45,866 bases of DNA, taken from positions 1 to 45,866 of the forward strand of contig CACGIE010000008.1 of NCBI GenBank assembly GCA_902573015.1, written 5' to 3'. Of the stretch, positions 26,965 to 35,608 are shown piece after piece. The position numbers and the translations under genes are program-made. The notes below the pieces were generated by a model. That model was not told the origin of the DNA and made no database searches. It saw only the letters and a program-made list of their open reading frames with translations. This stretch comes from an uncultured Candidatus Poseidoniales archaeon. GTDB lineage: Archaea > Thermoplasmatota > Poseidoniia > Poseidoniales > Thalassarchaeaceae. Position 1 is the stretch's first letter; each line of letters begins with the position of its first letter.

Positions 26965-28893
26965 GTGACAGGTTATGAGAAGGATATCGCTAGTCGCTTC
27001 CAGAGGAGCCAGGACCACCATGAAGCCTATCTTCGTCTGATCAGATGGGAATTAGAAGACGAGTTAGCAATGACTGAAGAGAGATTGAGGAATTGGTCGG
27101 ATAAGAAGCTCGAGGCAAATGGAATTGCGCTTTTTGGTTTGAGCGCTAAGACTGACGGTTGGTTATTCGGCCAACGAGTGATAAGATTTCGAAGAGGAGC
27201 GAGGAGGGGTCTGGGTTCTCATAGATTCAGGCAGGGCGACATCGTCATGCTTAGTAGGAGCAATCCATTGACTGAAAAACCCATAGAGGCGGTAGTCAGC
27301 AATAGAAGTCGAGACTCGATTAGAGTGGTCCTACCCGAGGCTCCTAAGGGACTTAGAAAAGGAACGTGGAGGATTGATAGAGGGGCCAATCGAGTTGCAT
27401 TCGACAGAATGAGAGATGCGTTGAATTCAATTTTCGAAGAGGATGGAGGTGCTCCACTAAGGGAGCTTCTACTTGGGCTTGTTCACAATCCAGAAGCTAC
27501 CGCTTCTCTAATTCCTGAGATGAAAGGGGCAAAAGAGGTCAGGGTTCCACTTCCGAGTGACCTTAACAAATCCCAGAGGGAGGCTACCAAGATGGGAATC
27601 AGCAGGAGATTGACTTTGATTCAGGGTCCTCCGGGTACAGGAAAGACCCATACTGCGGTAAGAATACTGGAGAACTGGGCGATTCAAGATACTGGTACCG
27701 TTCTAGCTGTAGCCGATTCTAATGTTGCTGTCGATAACCTGCTAGAGGGTCTGCTTGAAAGAGGAATCAGGACTGTAAGGCTCGGACAACCAGTGAAGGT
27801 TAGAGAAAACCTGAGAGAAGCCACAATGGATGCCAGAATGGAGAGTCACGAGCTTAACAGGGACTTGATTGAGGAGATTGAGAGGAATGAAAAGCTATCC
27901 CGCAGGATAAAGGGGATGCGAGGAGGGAAAGAGAAAGGACTTGCACATAGGGACTTGAGTCGAGGGTGGAAGGAGGTAAGGAGGCTTGAAAGACAGATTA
28001 GAGATGATATTCTAGATAGAGCTCAGGTTCTATGTTGTACATGCATAGGTTCCGGGCATGATCTGCTAGACGGGAGGAGATTTTCTAGAGTTCTTATCGA
28101 CGAGGCAACTCAGGCGACGGAGCCAGCATCATTGGTTCCCCTGGTTAAGGGATCTAGACAGATTGTCCTTGTCGGAGACCATAGACAACTGCCTCCTACC
28201 GTCATTTCACATCGAGCAGAGAAAGGTGGTTTGGATAGGTCGCTATTCGAACGCCTAGTTGACATGGGCATCACTCCGCTCATGCTTACCACCCAATACA
28301 GGATGCATCCTTCAATTTCTGATTTCCCTAACAAGAGGTTCTACGATGGGAAACTCGAGGACGGAGTGGATAAATCGGATCGAGAGGCTCCTGCAGGTAT
28401 GCTCTGGCCTGATTGGGATGCTCCTCTAGCATTCCTACCGGTCGAGGGTGATGAGTTACTATCTCCAGACGGAGCCTCGAAGGAGAACTCTGTGGAGGCT
28501 TCGTGGGTCGTGAAGATATTGATGGGACTAATCGAAGAGGGTGGACTAGAATTCTCGGACATTGGGATAGTTACCCCATATGCCGGCCAAGTACGGGCGA
28601 TAAGGGACATGATTCCTGAGTCAATGCAGGATGTTGAGGTCAGGACGGTGGATGGGTACCAAGGAAGGGAGAAGGACGTGATCATCTTCTCCAGTGTAAG
28701 ATCTAACCCCGATGGAAACGTAGGTTTCCTCTCAGATGGTAGAAGATTGAACGTAGCACTAACCAGATCTAGGAGAGGCCTCATAGTGGTAGGTAACCCT
28801 GAAACTCTCAGACATGACGATAATTGGAGAGCCTGGATTGATCACATCAGGAGTAGCAAACTTGAGGCATGGCATCTCTTGGGTACAGCGTGA
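26965..28893 (+). CDS. Superfamily 1 helicase, UPF1/IGHMBP2 (DNA2/NAM7) family
   Basis: LIQGPPGTGKTHTAVRIL, VLIDEATQATEPASLVPL, LVGDHRQLPPTV, TTQYRMHPSI, TVDGYQGREKDVIIFSSVRSN, RRLNVALTRSRRGLIVVGN. Confidence 0.95.
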   Translation: MTGYEKDIASRFQRSQDHHEAYLRLIRWELEDELAMTEERLRNWSDKKLEANGIALFGLSAKTDGWLFGQRVIRFRRGARRGLGSHRFRQGDIVMLSRSNPLTEKPIEAVVSNRSRDSIRVVLPEAPKGLRKGTWRIDRGANRVAFDRMRDALNSIFEEDGGAPLRELLLGLVHNPEATASLIPEMKGAKEVRVPLPSDLNKSQREATKMGISRRLTLIQGPPGTGKTHTAVRILENWAIQDTGTVLAVADSNVAVDNLLEGLLERGIRTVRLGQPVKVRENLREATMDARMESHELNRDLIEEIERNEKLSRRIKGMRGGKEKGLAHRDLSRGWKEVRRLERQIRDDILDRAQVLCCTCIGSGHDLLDGRRFSRVLIDEATQATEPASLVPLVKGSRQIVLVGDHRQLPPTVISHRAEKGGLDRSLFERLVDMGITPLMLTTQYRMHPSISDFPNKRFYDGKLEDGVDKSDREAPAGMLWPDWDAPLAFLPVEGDELLSPDGASKENSVEASWVVKILMGLIEEGGLEFSDIGIVTPYAGQVRAIRDMIPESMQDVEVRTVDGYQGREKDVIIFSSVRSNPDGNVGFLSDGRRLNVALTRSRRGLIVVGNPETLRHDDNWRAWIDHIRSSKLEAWHLLGTA

Positions 28894-28896
28894 GGC

Positions 28897-29475
28897 GTGA
28901 CAATGGGCGATCATGACTCCCCCATCTCCATACACGGAGGGGGGACTCTAGCCAAGGCCATTGTTTCCCAGGAACAAGGGCACTGGTCGGTCCCAGATGG
29001 TACGATCCTTTCCTCGGGATCAAAGAGGCTCGTAGCCTTCGTGATTGACGTAGTTATCGTTGTCTCGATTCTAAATTTGAGTACTAGAGGGATGATCGCA
29101 AACGCATTGAATATCTCCCTATGGACTTCCTCTGATTTCCACTATGCTGTTGCTTTCGCTGCCATTTTTCTTACCACTCACTGGCTGTACTGGAGATTGA
29201 CAGGTTTAGCATTCTCCAGGTCTCTTGGTCAAAAAGTACTGGGAATTGCCATAGTAATGGAAGATGGGAGTAAAGTGGAAAGCAGTATTTGGGATAGGAG
29301 AGCCTTTGCGAAGTTGCTCTACCTACTTCCAGTTGTAAATCTGTACTTCGGTGTTTACGAATTAGCGAGGATTTCTCAGAGGCATACCCATCAATCAAAT
29401 CTCGATCTAAGTGTAGGTACAATCGTCGCACATTCTGAGTCGCTTCCTCCAGCGAGTAGGAAGAATATCAGGTAG
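28897..29475 (+). CDS. RDD-family membrane protein
   Basis: SKRLVAFVIDVVIVVSILN ... SRSLGQKVLGIAIVMEDGSK. Confidence 0.8.
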   Translation: MTMGDHDSPISIHGGGTLAKAIVSQEQGHWSVPDGTILSSGSKRLVAFVIDVVIVVSILNLSTRGMIANALNISLWTSSDFHYAVAFAAIFLTTHWLYWRLTGLAFSRSLGQKVLGIAIVMEDGSKVESSIWDRRAFAKLLYLLPVVNLYFGVYELARISQRHTHQSNLDLSVGTIVAHSESLPPASRKNIR

Positions 29476-29483
29476 GTGTAGAC

Positions 29484-30086
29484 TTGGAAGAAGCCATCGA
29501 ATGGGCTCTTTCGGGAGGTTGTATCGTTTATCCTACCTCTACTCTGCCTGCACTGGGTTGTATCCCAGATTCAAATGCTTTAGACAGACTTTACAGCATA
29601 AAGGGAAGAAATAGCGGAGCTCCTGTGAGTCTCGGTGTTGTGAGTCTGAGTCAGGCTAGTGAGATTGTTCATGTTCCTGATGACGTAAACGAAATTCTTG
29701 ATGTGTTTCCAGAAGGATCTCTGACTATAATACTTAGAGCAAAGAATGAGATGGACTCCAGACTCGGAGGGAACAAGGTAGCCGTTAGAGTGGTTTCGAA
29801 CAGAATGGCCAAGGAGTTACTTAGTAAGACGGGCCCGCTGACAGCGACGAGTGCAAATATTTCTGGACAGGAGCCGTTGTTAGATTGTGTAGAAGCCGCA
29901 GAGTCTCTTCGAAGGACCGACGAATCAATTATCGGAGTCGATGGCGTCTGTGAAGGAGGTTCACCCAGTACTTTGATAGCATGGCATACGGTCTGCGAAT
30001 CACCTGAGTCGTTGAGTATTGAGGTAATCAGAGAAGGGAAGGTAAGTTCGGAGGAAGTTTTGTCATGGTGGAAGAGCAGGATCTGA
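29484..30086 (+). CDS. Threonylcarbamoyl-AMP synthase (Sua5/YrdC/TsaC family)
   Basis: GGCIVYPTSTLPALGCIPDSNALDRLYSIKGRNSGAPVSL, LTATSANISGQ; TTG start with upstream GGTG. Confidence 0.88.
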   Translation: MEEAIEWALSGGCIVYPTSTLPALGCIPDSNALDRLYSIKGRNSGAPVSLGVVSLSQASEIVHVPDDVNEILDVFPEGSLTIILRAKNEMDSRLGGNKVAVRVVSNRMAKELLSKTGPLTATSANISGQEPLLDCVEAAESLRRTDESIIGVDGVCEGGSPSTLIAWHTVCESPESLSIEVIREGKVSSEEVLSWWKSRI

Positions 30087-31078
30087 AACAATGGCGAGAT
30101 GCCGGTCACGTAGCCAGAAGGACCCTTGAAGGAATAAAGGGAGAGATTGTAGAAGGAAAGGAGTGGTCAGAAGTAATAGATTCAGCAGAGAGGTTCATCA
30201 GAAGGCACGGAGGTAAGGCTGCATTCCCTGTGACTATATCTGTTAACGAAATGGCCGCACATTACACTTCCAACACAGAGCTGACTCCTCCTGAGGGTTT
30301 CGATGGAGAGATGATCTTCCAGAAAGGGGACTTGGTCAAGCTAGATGTTGGCGTCCACATCAAAGGGGCCCTGGGAGACAATGCTCTCACAGTAGAAGTG
30401 GGGAATGGGGGAGAGCATACTGAGCAGATCAGAGCAGCGAGAGAGGCACGAGATGCGGCTATCGAAAAGATGCACCCAGGAACTCCATGGCATGTGGTTG
30501 GAGAGGCGGCACAACAAGCATCGATAGATGCTGGCTTTGAACCAATTAGGAATCTTAGCGGTCACAAGATGGAAAGATGGAATCTGCACTCTGGGGTTTC
30601 AATACCTATGTTCGCATGTGGTCCTAACAATCCTGGTTACAAAGGAGAGGTTGAGGCAGGGGGAGTATATGCTATTGAGCCATTCAATACCACAGGAAAA
30701 AATGGGATGATTGAGAATGTCCCTCCCTCTGATTCATCCAATATCCTGAGAGTGACCGGAGATGTGAAGATTAGGAAGGCCCTATCCAAGGGTAAATTGA
30801 AACCACTAGGCGCTACTATGGCAAGATATATCGAAGAGAGATACAACACCCTACCTTTCGCAGAGAGATGGGCATTCCCTCTGCTTAGCAAACCCTTCCC
30901 AGAGGAGGACGAAGAGTCCCTGAGAAGGAAATGGAGGGCTCTGATCAAGAAGTTGACATCGATAAGGTTCCTAGAGGTCTACAGCGCACTCAGGGATGTC
31001 GATAAGGGAGTTGTGGGGCAATTCGAGCATACAGTATTCGTCACAGAGGGCGGTCCAGAGATTTTGACAGTGGAGTAA
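30065..31078 (+). CDS. map: Methionine aminopeptidase, type II
   Basis: FPVTISVNEMAAHYTSNTEL, GDLVKLDVGVHIKGALGDNALTVEV, NLSGHKMERWNLHSG, YAIEPFNTTG; overlaps the tsaC-like gene by 22 nt. Confidence 0.93.
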   Translation: MVEEQDLKQWRDAGHVARRTLEGIKGEIVEGKEWSEVIDSAERFIRRHGGKAAFPVTISVNEMAAHYTSNTELTPPEGFDGEMIFQKGDLVKLDVGVHIKGALGDNALTVEVGNGGEHTEQIRAAREARDAAIEKMHPGTPWHVVGEAAQQASIDAGFEPIRNLSGHKMERWNLHSGVSIPMFACGPNNPGYKGEVEAGGVYAIEPFNTTGKNGMIENVPPSDSSNILRVTGDVKIRKALSKGKLKPLGATMARYIEERYNTLPFAERWAFPLLSKPFPEEDEESLRRKWRALIKKLTSIRFLEVYSALRDVDKGVVGQFEHTVFVTEGGPEILTVE

Positions 31079-31154
31079 ATAGATATTTTTTGTGGAATTT
31101 TAGCTAGATTTTCTCCCTTTCCTCACAACGATTAACTATTGCCTCCTGCCTGCC

Positions 31155-31271
31155 ATGACCGTACAGGACGAAAGGTTCTCGCTGAGTGCATCCCATCCCC
31201 TCGCATTTATCTCTCTCCTGTACACCTTTTGGTTGGTTAGCGGACTGCTTAAAATTGGCGGAAATCTGTAA
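31155..31271 (+). CDS. Candidate 38-aa single-pass membrane microprotein
   Basis: ATG...TAA encoding MTVQDERFSLSASHPLAFISLLYTFWLVSGLLKIGGNL in the map/EamA intergenic space; below the ORF-track length cutoff. Confidence 0.35.
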   Translation: MTVQDERFSLSASHPLAFISLLYTFWLVSGLLKIGGNL

Positions 31272-31274
31272 GTT

Positions 31275-32210
31275 CTAATCGATATTATCTTTCCCGATTT
31301 GAGACTCCCCAAACAAAGTCACAGTGATTATAGCTGAGAAAATGAGGGTCATCCCAACTATCTGCTGTAACGAAGGCTGCTCGGAAAGAAGGATTACACC
31401 CCAGACTATTGTGAGAACCGGTTGTAATAGAACCGCGAAGGAGGTATGTGCAGCTGGAAGGCGAGGGAGGGCGAATGTAATCGCGATCCACCCAATTACT
31501 TGACATGATATGGCTAATAGGAATAGCCACCCATGACCGGGCCAGTTCATTGTGAAGTCTATTGGTTCGATATCCAATCTTTCCAAGGGAGCGATTCCAA
31601 CCAGAAGAAGCCCGATTGCTGCTCCTATGGTAGCATCGAATTGGAGATTCGCGGAGGGGGCTTGGATTCTATTTGAGTACCTGTATAGAATCAGGAAAGA
31701 AGAGTAGAAGATTGCTGCGACAATTCCTCCTATGACTCCCTTAAATGGATCTTCCCCATAAGGTTCATCATCCCAGATACCAGCTATGAAAACGAGTCCG
31801 ATCATTACCATCGGCAATGCCAGGAGTATCATCCGATTTGGCCTCTCACCGAATAGCCACCAACTAACTAATGTGACAATAATTACCTGAGAGTTTCCAA
31901 TCAATGTTGCTATTCCACTTCCAATGTAGTCAATGGCACTGTGATATCCTGCGAAGTCAATGGCTAGAAGGATTCCAGCGGCAAAGGTGAGCATCCTGCT
32001 GTTGAAGGATCTCTTGTCTTCCCTATTCAAATACCAAACTAGGATGAGCAGGATTGGGATTGCGTAAACCATTCTGAAGAAGGCCCCGGTAATCGGTGTT
32101 GTTTCGGATTGAATGTAGAGCAGCGGGGCAAAGGAGAGTAGGGAAGCGCCTGCAAGAGCTATCAGCATAATGCGCCGGTCATCTGCCGGCGCCGTCATCG
32201 GCCCCCTCAC
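31275..32210 (-). CDS. EamA/DMT-superfamily transporter
   Basis: About 10 hydrophobic segments; IDYIGSGIATLIGNSQVIIVTLVSWWLFGERPNRMILLALPMVMIGLV and LPAAHTSFAVLLQPVLTIVWGVILLSEQPSLQQIVGMTLI. Confidence 0.88.
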   Translation of the reverse strand: MRGPMTAPADDRRIMLIALAGASLLSFAPLLYIQSETTPITGAFFRMVYAIPILLILVWYLNREDKRSFNSRMLTFAAGILLAIDFAGYHSAIDYIGSGIATLIGNSQVIIVTLVSWWLFGERPNRMILLALPMVMIGLVFIAGIWDDEPYGEDPFKGVIGGIVAAIFYSSFLILYRYSNRIQAPSANLQFDATIGAAIGLLLVGIAPLERLDIEPIDFTMNWPGHGWLFLLAISCQVIGWIAITFALPRLPAAHTSFAVLLQPVLTIVWGVILLSEQPSLQQIVGMTLIFSAIITVTLFGESQIGKDNID

Positions 32211-32563
32211 TCCGATGCATTACTTTCATCGTTGAGCATGTTCTGAAGATCTCCTGATTCATACAGCTCTAGGGCGATATCGGACCCTCCGATCAATTCT
32301 CCATTGATGAAGACTTGAGGAATGGTGGGGAAATCTGACCACTCCTTCAGCGCTGGTCTTGCTCTAGGATCCGAGAGGACGTTGACACTAGCAAATGTCT
32401 CCATCCCAAGTTCATTTGCTACCATGCTGATCACTTGGGCCCCTCTTGCTGAGAATCCACATTGTGGTTGGTCGGGTGTGCCCTTCATAAAAATCACAAT
32501 TTTATTTTCATCAACAACTTTTTGCAGCTCTTCGGGTGTCCAGTCAAAACTCATTTCAATCAC
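32207..32563 (-). CDS. CGFS-type monothiol glutaredoxin
   Basis: VIFMKGTPDQPQCGFSARGAQVI, DFPTIPQVFINGELIGGSDI. Confidence 0.94.
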   Translation of the reverse strand: MIEMSFDWTPEELQKVVDENKIVIFMKGTPDQPQCGFSARGAQVISMVANELGMETFASVNVLSDPRARPALKEWSDFPTIPQVFINGELIGGSDIALELYESGDLQNMLNDESNASE

Positions 32564-32901
32564 TCCTTCCTTGGTCTTCTGATATGTACCCCAAAGAACT
32601 CTGTCTCTTGACCATGTGGGTCGAAGGCTGTCTTAGAATTCTTCTCTGCTTGTTTTGGAGTCATACATTTTAGATCTAGAGCATGCACAGTGTTGTCGGA
32701 GATAAACGGCTTGAAATGGTTGAGAATTGGCTTCTGTCTTTGAAGCGGCATCACACCCTCAAAGCTCTGGGAAATAACTCTGACATGGAAGTGGTCGCCT
32801 GTTCCATGTAAATCCGATACTTCAACCTCGGCGTCGGGAACTATCTTGAGAATTTCGTTTGTCATCCAATCGGAGGTTACCATGGCAGTGAAAGGAGGCA
32901 T
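32560..32901 (-). CDS. BolA-family protein
   Basis: VEVSDLHGTGDHFHVRVISQSFEGVMPLQRQKPILNHFKPFISDNTVHALDLKCMTP; 4-nt overlap with the glutaredoxin gene. Confidence 0.88.
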   Translation of the reverse strand: MPPFTAMVTSDWMTNEILKIVPDAEVEVSDLHGTGDHFHVRVISQSFEGVMPLQRQKPILNHFKPFISDNTVHALDLKCMTPKQAEKNSKTAFDPHGQETEFFGVHIRRPRKE

Positions 32902-32913
32902 TCCGATATTAAA

Positions 32914-33594
32914 CTAAGTTTCCATGGCACTGGTTATTGATTCTAAATTCTCAGATATGGTTCCCTTATTGTTAATCAGTCCTGATCCGACCACTGCAAT
33001 ATCGACTCCCCAGTCTGCTACCAGTTTTGCATTGTGATACTTGATTCCGCCGTCGATCATCAGTTTCGTTTTCCTTCCGCCATTTTCAATCTGCATATCT
33101 ATTTCTTTACGAAGAATCCTTACCTTTTCCTCTACTTCTGGGATGAAAGACTGGCCTCCCTTTCCCGGGACTACGGACATGACTAGAACTAGGTCTAAAT
33201 CGTTCAGGATAGGCAGGGCGTCCTCCACAGGAGTGTCAGGGTTTAGAACACAACCGGATAGGATACTGGAATTGTTGAGGCTTGAGATTAACCCCGGAAA
33301 GTCTTCTACAGCCTCAATATGAGCGATTACCATGTTCACTCCTGCATCTGCATATTGCTCCCATGTCTCTTCTGCATTGTTAATCATCAGATGACAGTCG
33401 ATGAAAACCTCCGGCCCCACTCTTTCCCTTACTGACCTGATTAGTGCTGGTCCAAATGTGATTGTCCGGTTTACGACCCAATTACCATCCATTACGTCCA
33501 TGTGTAACCAATCTATTCCAGCATCGATGGCTTCATCCAGGGTTTCGCCTAATCTGCAGAAGTCTGCAGTAAGTATACTAGGTGTAATCTGCAT
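32914..33594 (-). CDS. rpe: Ribulose-phosphate 3-epimerase
   Basis: ITPSILTADFCRLGETL, WLHMDVMDGNWV, FIDCHLMI, VMSVVPGKGGQSFIPEVEEKV, MIDGGIK. Likely start MQITPSIL at 33594. Confidence 0.94.
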   Translation of the reverse strand: MQITPSILTADFCRLGETLDEAIDAGIDWLHMDVMDGNWVVNRTITFGPALIRSVRERVGPEVFIDCHLMINNAEETWEQYADAGVNMVIAHIEAVEDFPGLISSLNNSSILSGCVLNPDTPVEDALPILNDLDLVLVMSVVPGKGGQSFIPEVEEKVRILRKEIDMQIENGGRKTKLMIDGGIKYHNAKLVADWGVDIAVVGSGLINNKGTISENLESITSAMET

Positions 33595-33695
33595 ATTTCC
33601 TGTCAAACGGGAAGGGGGGATGGTTCTCAATACCTTCTAAGAATGTCTCAACCCCAACACACATGTTGATAGGATGGAATTGATTAGGAATAGCA

Positions 33696-34016
33696 ATGGG
33701 CAAGGTTGTTGATACAGGTGATGCAGACTTTGACGTGATGACAAAGAGTGACGAGTGGGTGCTTGCAGATTTCTGGGCTCCATGGTGTGGACCCTGTAGG
33801 ATGGTGGGACCAGTGCTATCACAGATTGCAGATGAGAGGGAGATTACTATTGCAAAGGTGAATACTGATGTTAATCCACTTACCTCCGGAAGATTTGGAA
33901 TTAGAGGGATACCCGCCCTGATTCTATTTAGGAACGGAGAGGTAGTCGACAGGATGACGGGTGCAATGCCAAAGCAAAGTATGGACTCGTGGTTAGACAG
34001 GCATATGAGTTCCTAG
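33696..34016 (+). CDS. Thioredoxin
   Basis: [44 protein letters not shown]. Confidence 0.96.
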   Translation: MGKVVDTGDADFDVMTKSDEWVLADFWAPWCGPCRMVGPVLSQIADEREITIAKVNTDVNPLTSGRFGIRGIPALILFRNGEVVDRMTGAMPKQSMDSWLDRHMSS

Positions 34017-35608
34017 TTCTCACTTCTATTCAGTCTGTCCAATCTTTCTTGGAAGGGCTTTCCAACTTCTCTCAATAGCCTGGCTCGTAGAGCTTCGTGT
34101 AACCACATCCCCTCTTCTAATTCTAACATCAAAGCTCTCTCGATTAGTTGTTCGGGAGGGTTTCCGTCTACTCCAGCGGCCTTGGCTAGTTTTTCCCATG
34201 GTACTGGCCTATCAGAGGTAGCCAAAATGGATAGGATTTCCCTGTGTGGTTTTGGAAGAACATTGAGAATCTCTTCATCCAGGAACCTGAGCCAGTCTTC
34301 ATGCATTGTCTGTCCGTACATCTCGAGCAATTCTACGGCTAGGGGATGACCCCCCGTCACTCTATGGATCTCAGAAGCATGAACGTTCTCGGGTATGTTG
34401 ATTTGTTCTATCCATGATTCTATCTCCTCTTGTTTCAAGCCTGATAAGGCCATTTCTGATACCTTATCCAAGGTATGCACATATCTACGATCGTAGAATG
34501 CCAAATTCGTCCGGGAAATCATCAATAGTCTCAGATTGGTATTTTCGGCTATCTGGAGAAGTGCCCCGAAGAGATAGTCTCCCTGACTACCAATATTGTG
34601 AACGTCATCCAGAATTACCACGGTTTCGATTCCTTGATTATATTCAATCAATGAGTCCTCATCTAGAAGATGGGCAGTTAGACGGCGTCTGAAGGAGTCG
34701 ATTTCCAATCTAGCTGCTGGCTTGTAGGGGAGGGTATCTAGGACGTTGTACGGATCTTCGGATTCATCTCTGATGCCTATTCGATGTAGGAGACTGGTTG
34801 CGATACCCAAGGAGGAATCCCAAGGCTGACATGGATAGTACATCGTATTTAATTCGCTAGAATTGGCCATTAACTCTGAAATCCAGTGAGAGACTAGAGT
34901 GGTCTTACCGCATCCGGCTATCCCAGAAAGAGCGAGGAGCGGTTTTCCTGACTGATACCAGTTATCAAGACTGGTAATCTCTTCCTTTCTTCCATGTACT
35001 ATGCGGGTCTTCGGTGGAGCGGTATTGTATGTTGAATGAGCACCAGCGAGGAGTGAAATCGATCCTGGTTTCGATTCTGCAGTGCCTCCAGCCACGAGGG
35101 CCCCAAAACGAATATCACCGAAATTTAGTACTCCCTCATGTTGTGCATGCATCAAAATCTGCAATAGACTTAGGCCGGCCTGGAGTTTATTCGCAGCCTC
35201 ATCTGCTCGTATTTCTAGTACCTCACCCTCTTTCGATCTAATCAGTACTAAAATGGAACGAAGTTCAGAAATCCTCTCTCTTGCGGTTTCTCTACCTTCA
35301 TCGGTTAGTTGCCATGTCTTTTGTCTTCGGTTGTCTCCTCTGACTGATCTGCTGTGTTGCGAAATAAGTCCCTGAGAGTTTAGTTGCCTCATTGCTCTGG
35401 AGACATTGGGAGGATGCAAGGCGCAAGATTCTGCTATCCCAGAGCGAGTTACATCTGAGGTGACTATGAAGTGGTCTGCTTGGAAGTCCTGCTCCCAGAG
35501 ATGTAGAATTATCCGATCAGGAACCGGGACATTGGGGCTTGAATTATGGCGTGCCACGGAATTGACGGTAGGGGAATGTAGCATCAAGGTTAGGGACTTG
35601 TAATTCAA
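34013..35608 (-). CDS. Winged-helix + STAND/AAA-type NTPase (putative signal-responsive regulator)
   Basis: N-terminal MarR-like wHTH ([55 protein letters not shown]), Walker [17 protein letters not shown], Walker [15 protein letters not shown]-terminal winged-helix-like segment. Confidence 0.82.
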   Translation of the reverse strand: MNYKSLTLMLHSPTVNSVARHNSSPNVPVPDRIILHLWEQDFQADHFIVTSDVTRSGIAESCALHPPNVSRAMRQLNSQGLISQHSRSVRGDNRRQKTWQLTDEGRETARERISELRSILVLIRSKEGEVLEIRADEAANKLQAGLSLLQILMHAQHEGVLNFGDIRFGALVAGGTAESKPGSISLLAGAHSTYNTAPPKTRIVHGRKEEITSLDNWYQSGKPLLALSGIAGCGKTTLVSHWISELMANSSELNTMYYPCQPWDSSLGIATSLLHRIGIRDESEDPYNVLDTLPYKPAARLEIDSFRRRLTAHLLDEDSLIEYNQGIETVVILDDVHNIGSQGDYLFGALLQIAENTNLRLLMISRTNLAFYDRRYVHTLDKVSEMALSGLKQEEIESWIEQINIPENVHASEIHRVTGGHPLAVELLEMYGQTMHEDWLRFLDEEILNVLPKPHREILSILATSDRPVPWEKLAKAAGVDGNPPEQLIERALMLELEEGMWLHEALRARLLREVGKPFQERLDRLNRSEN

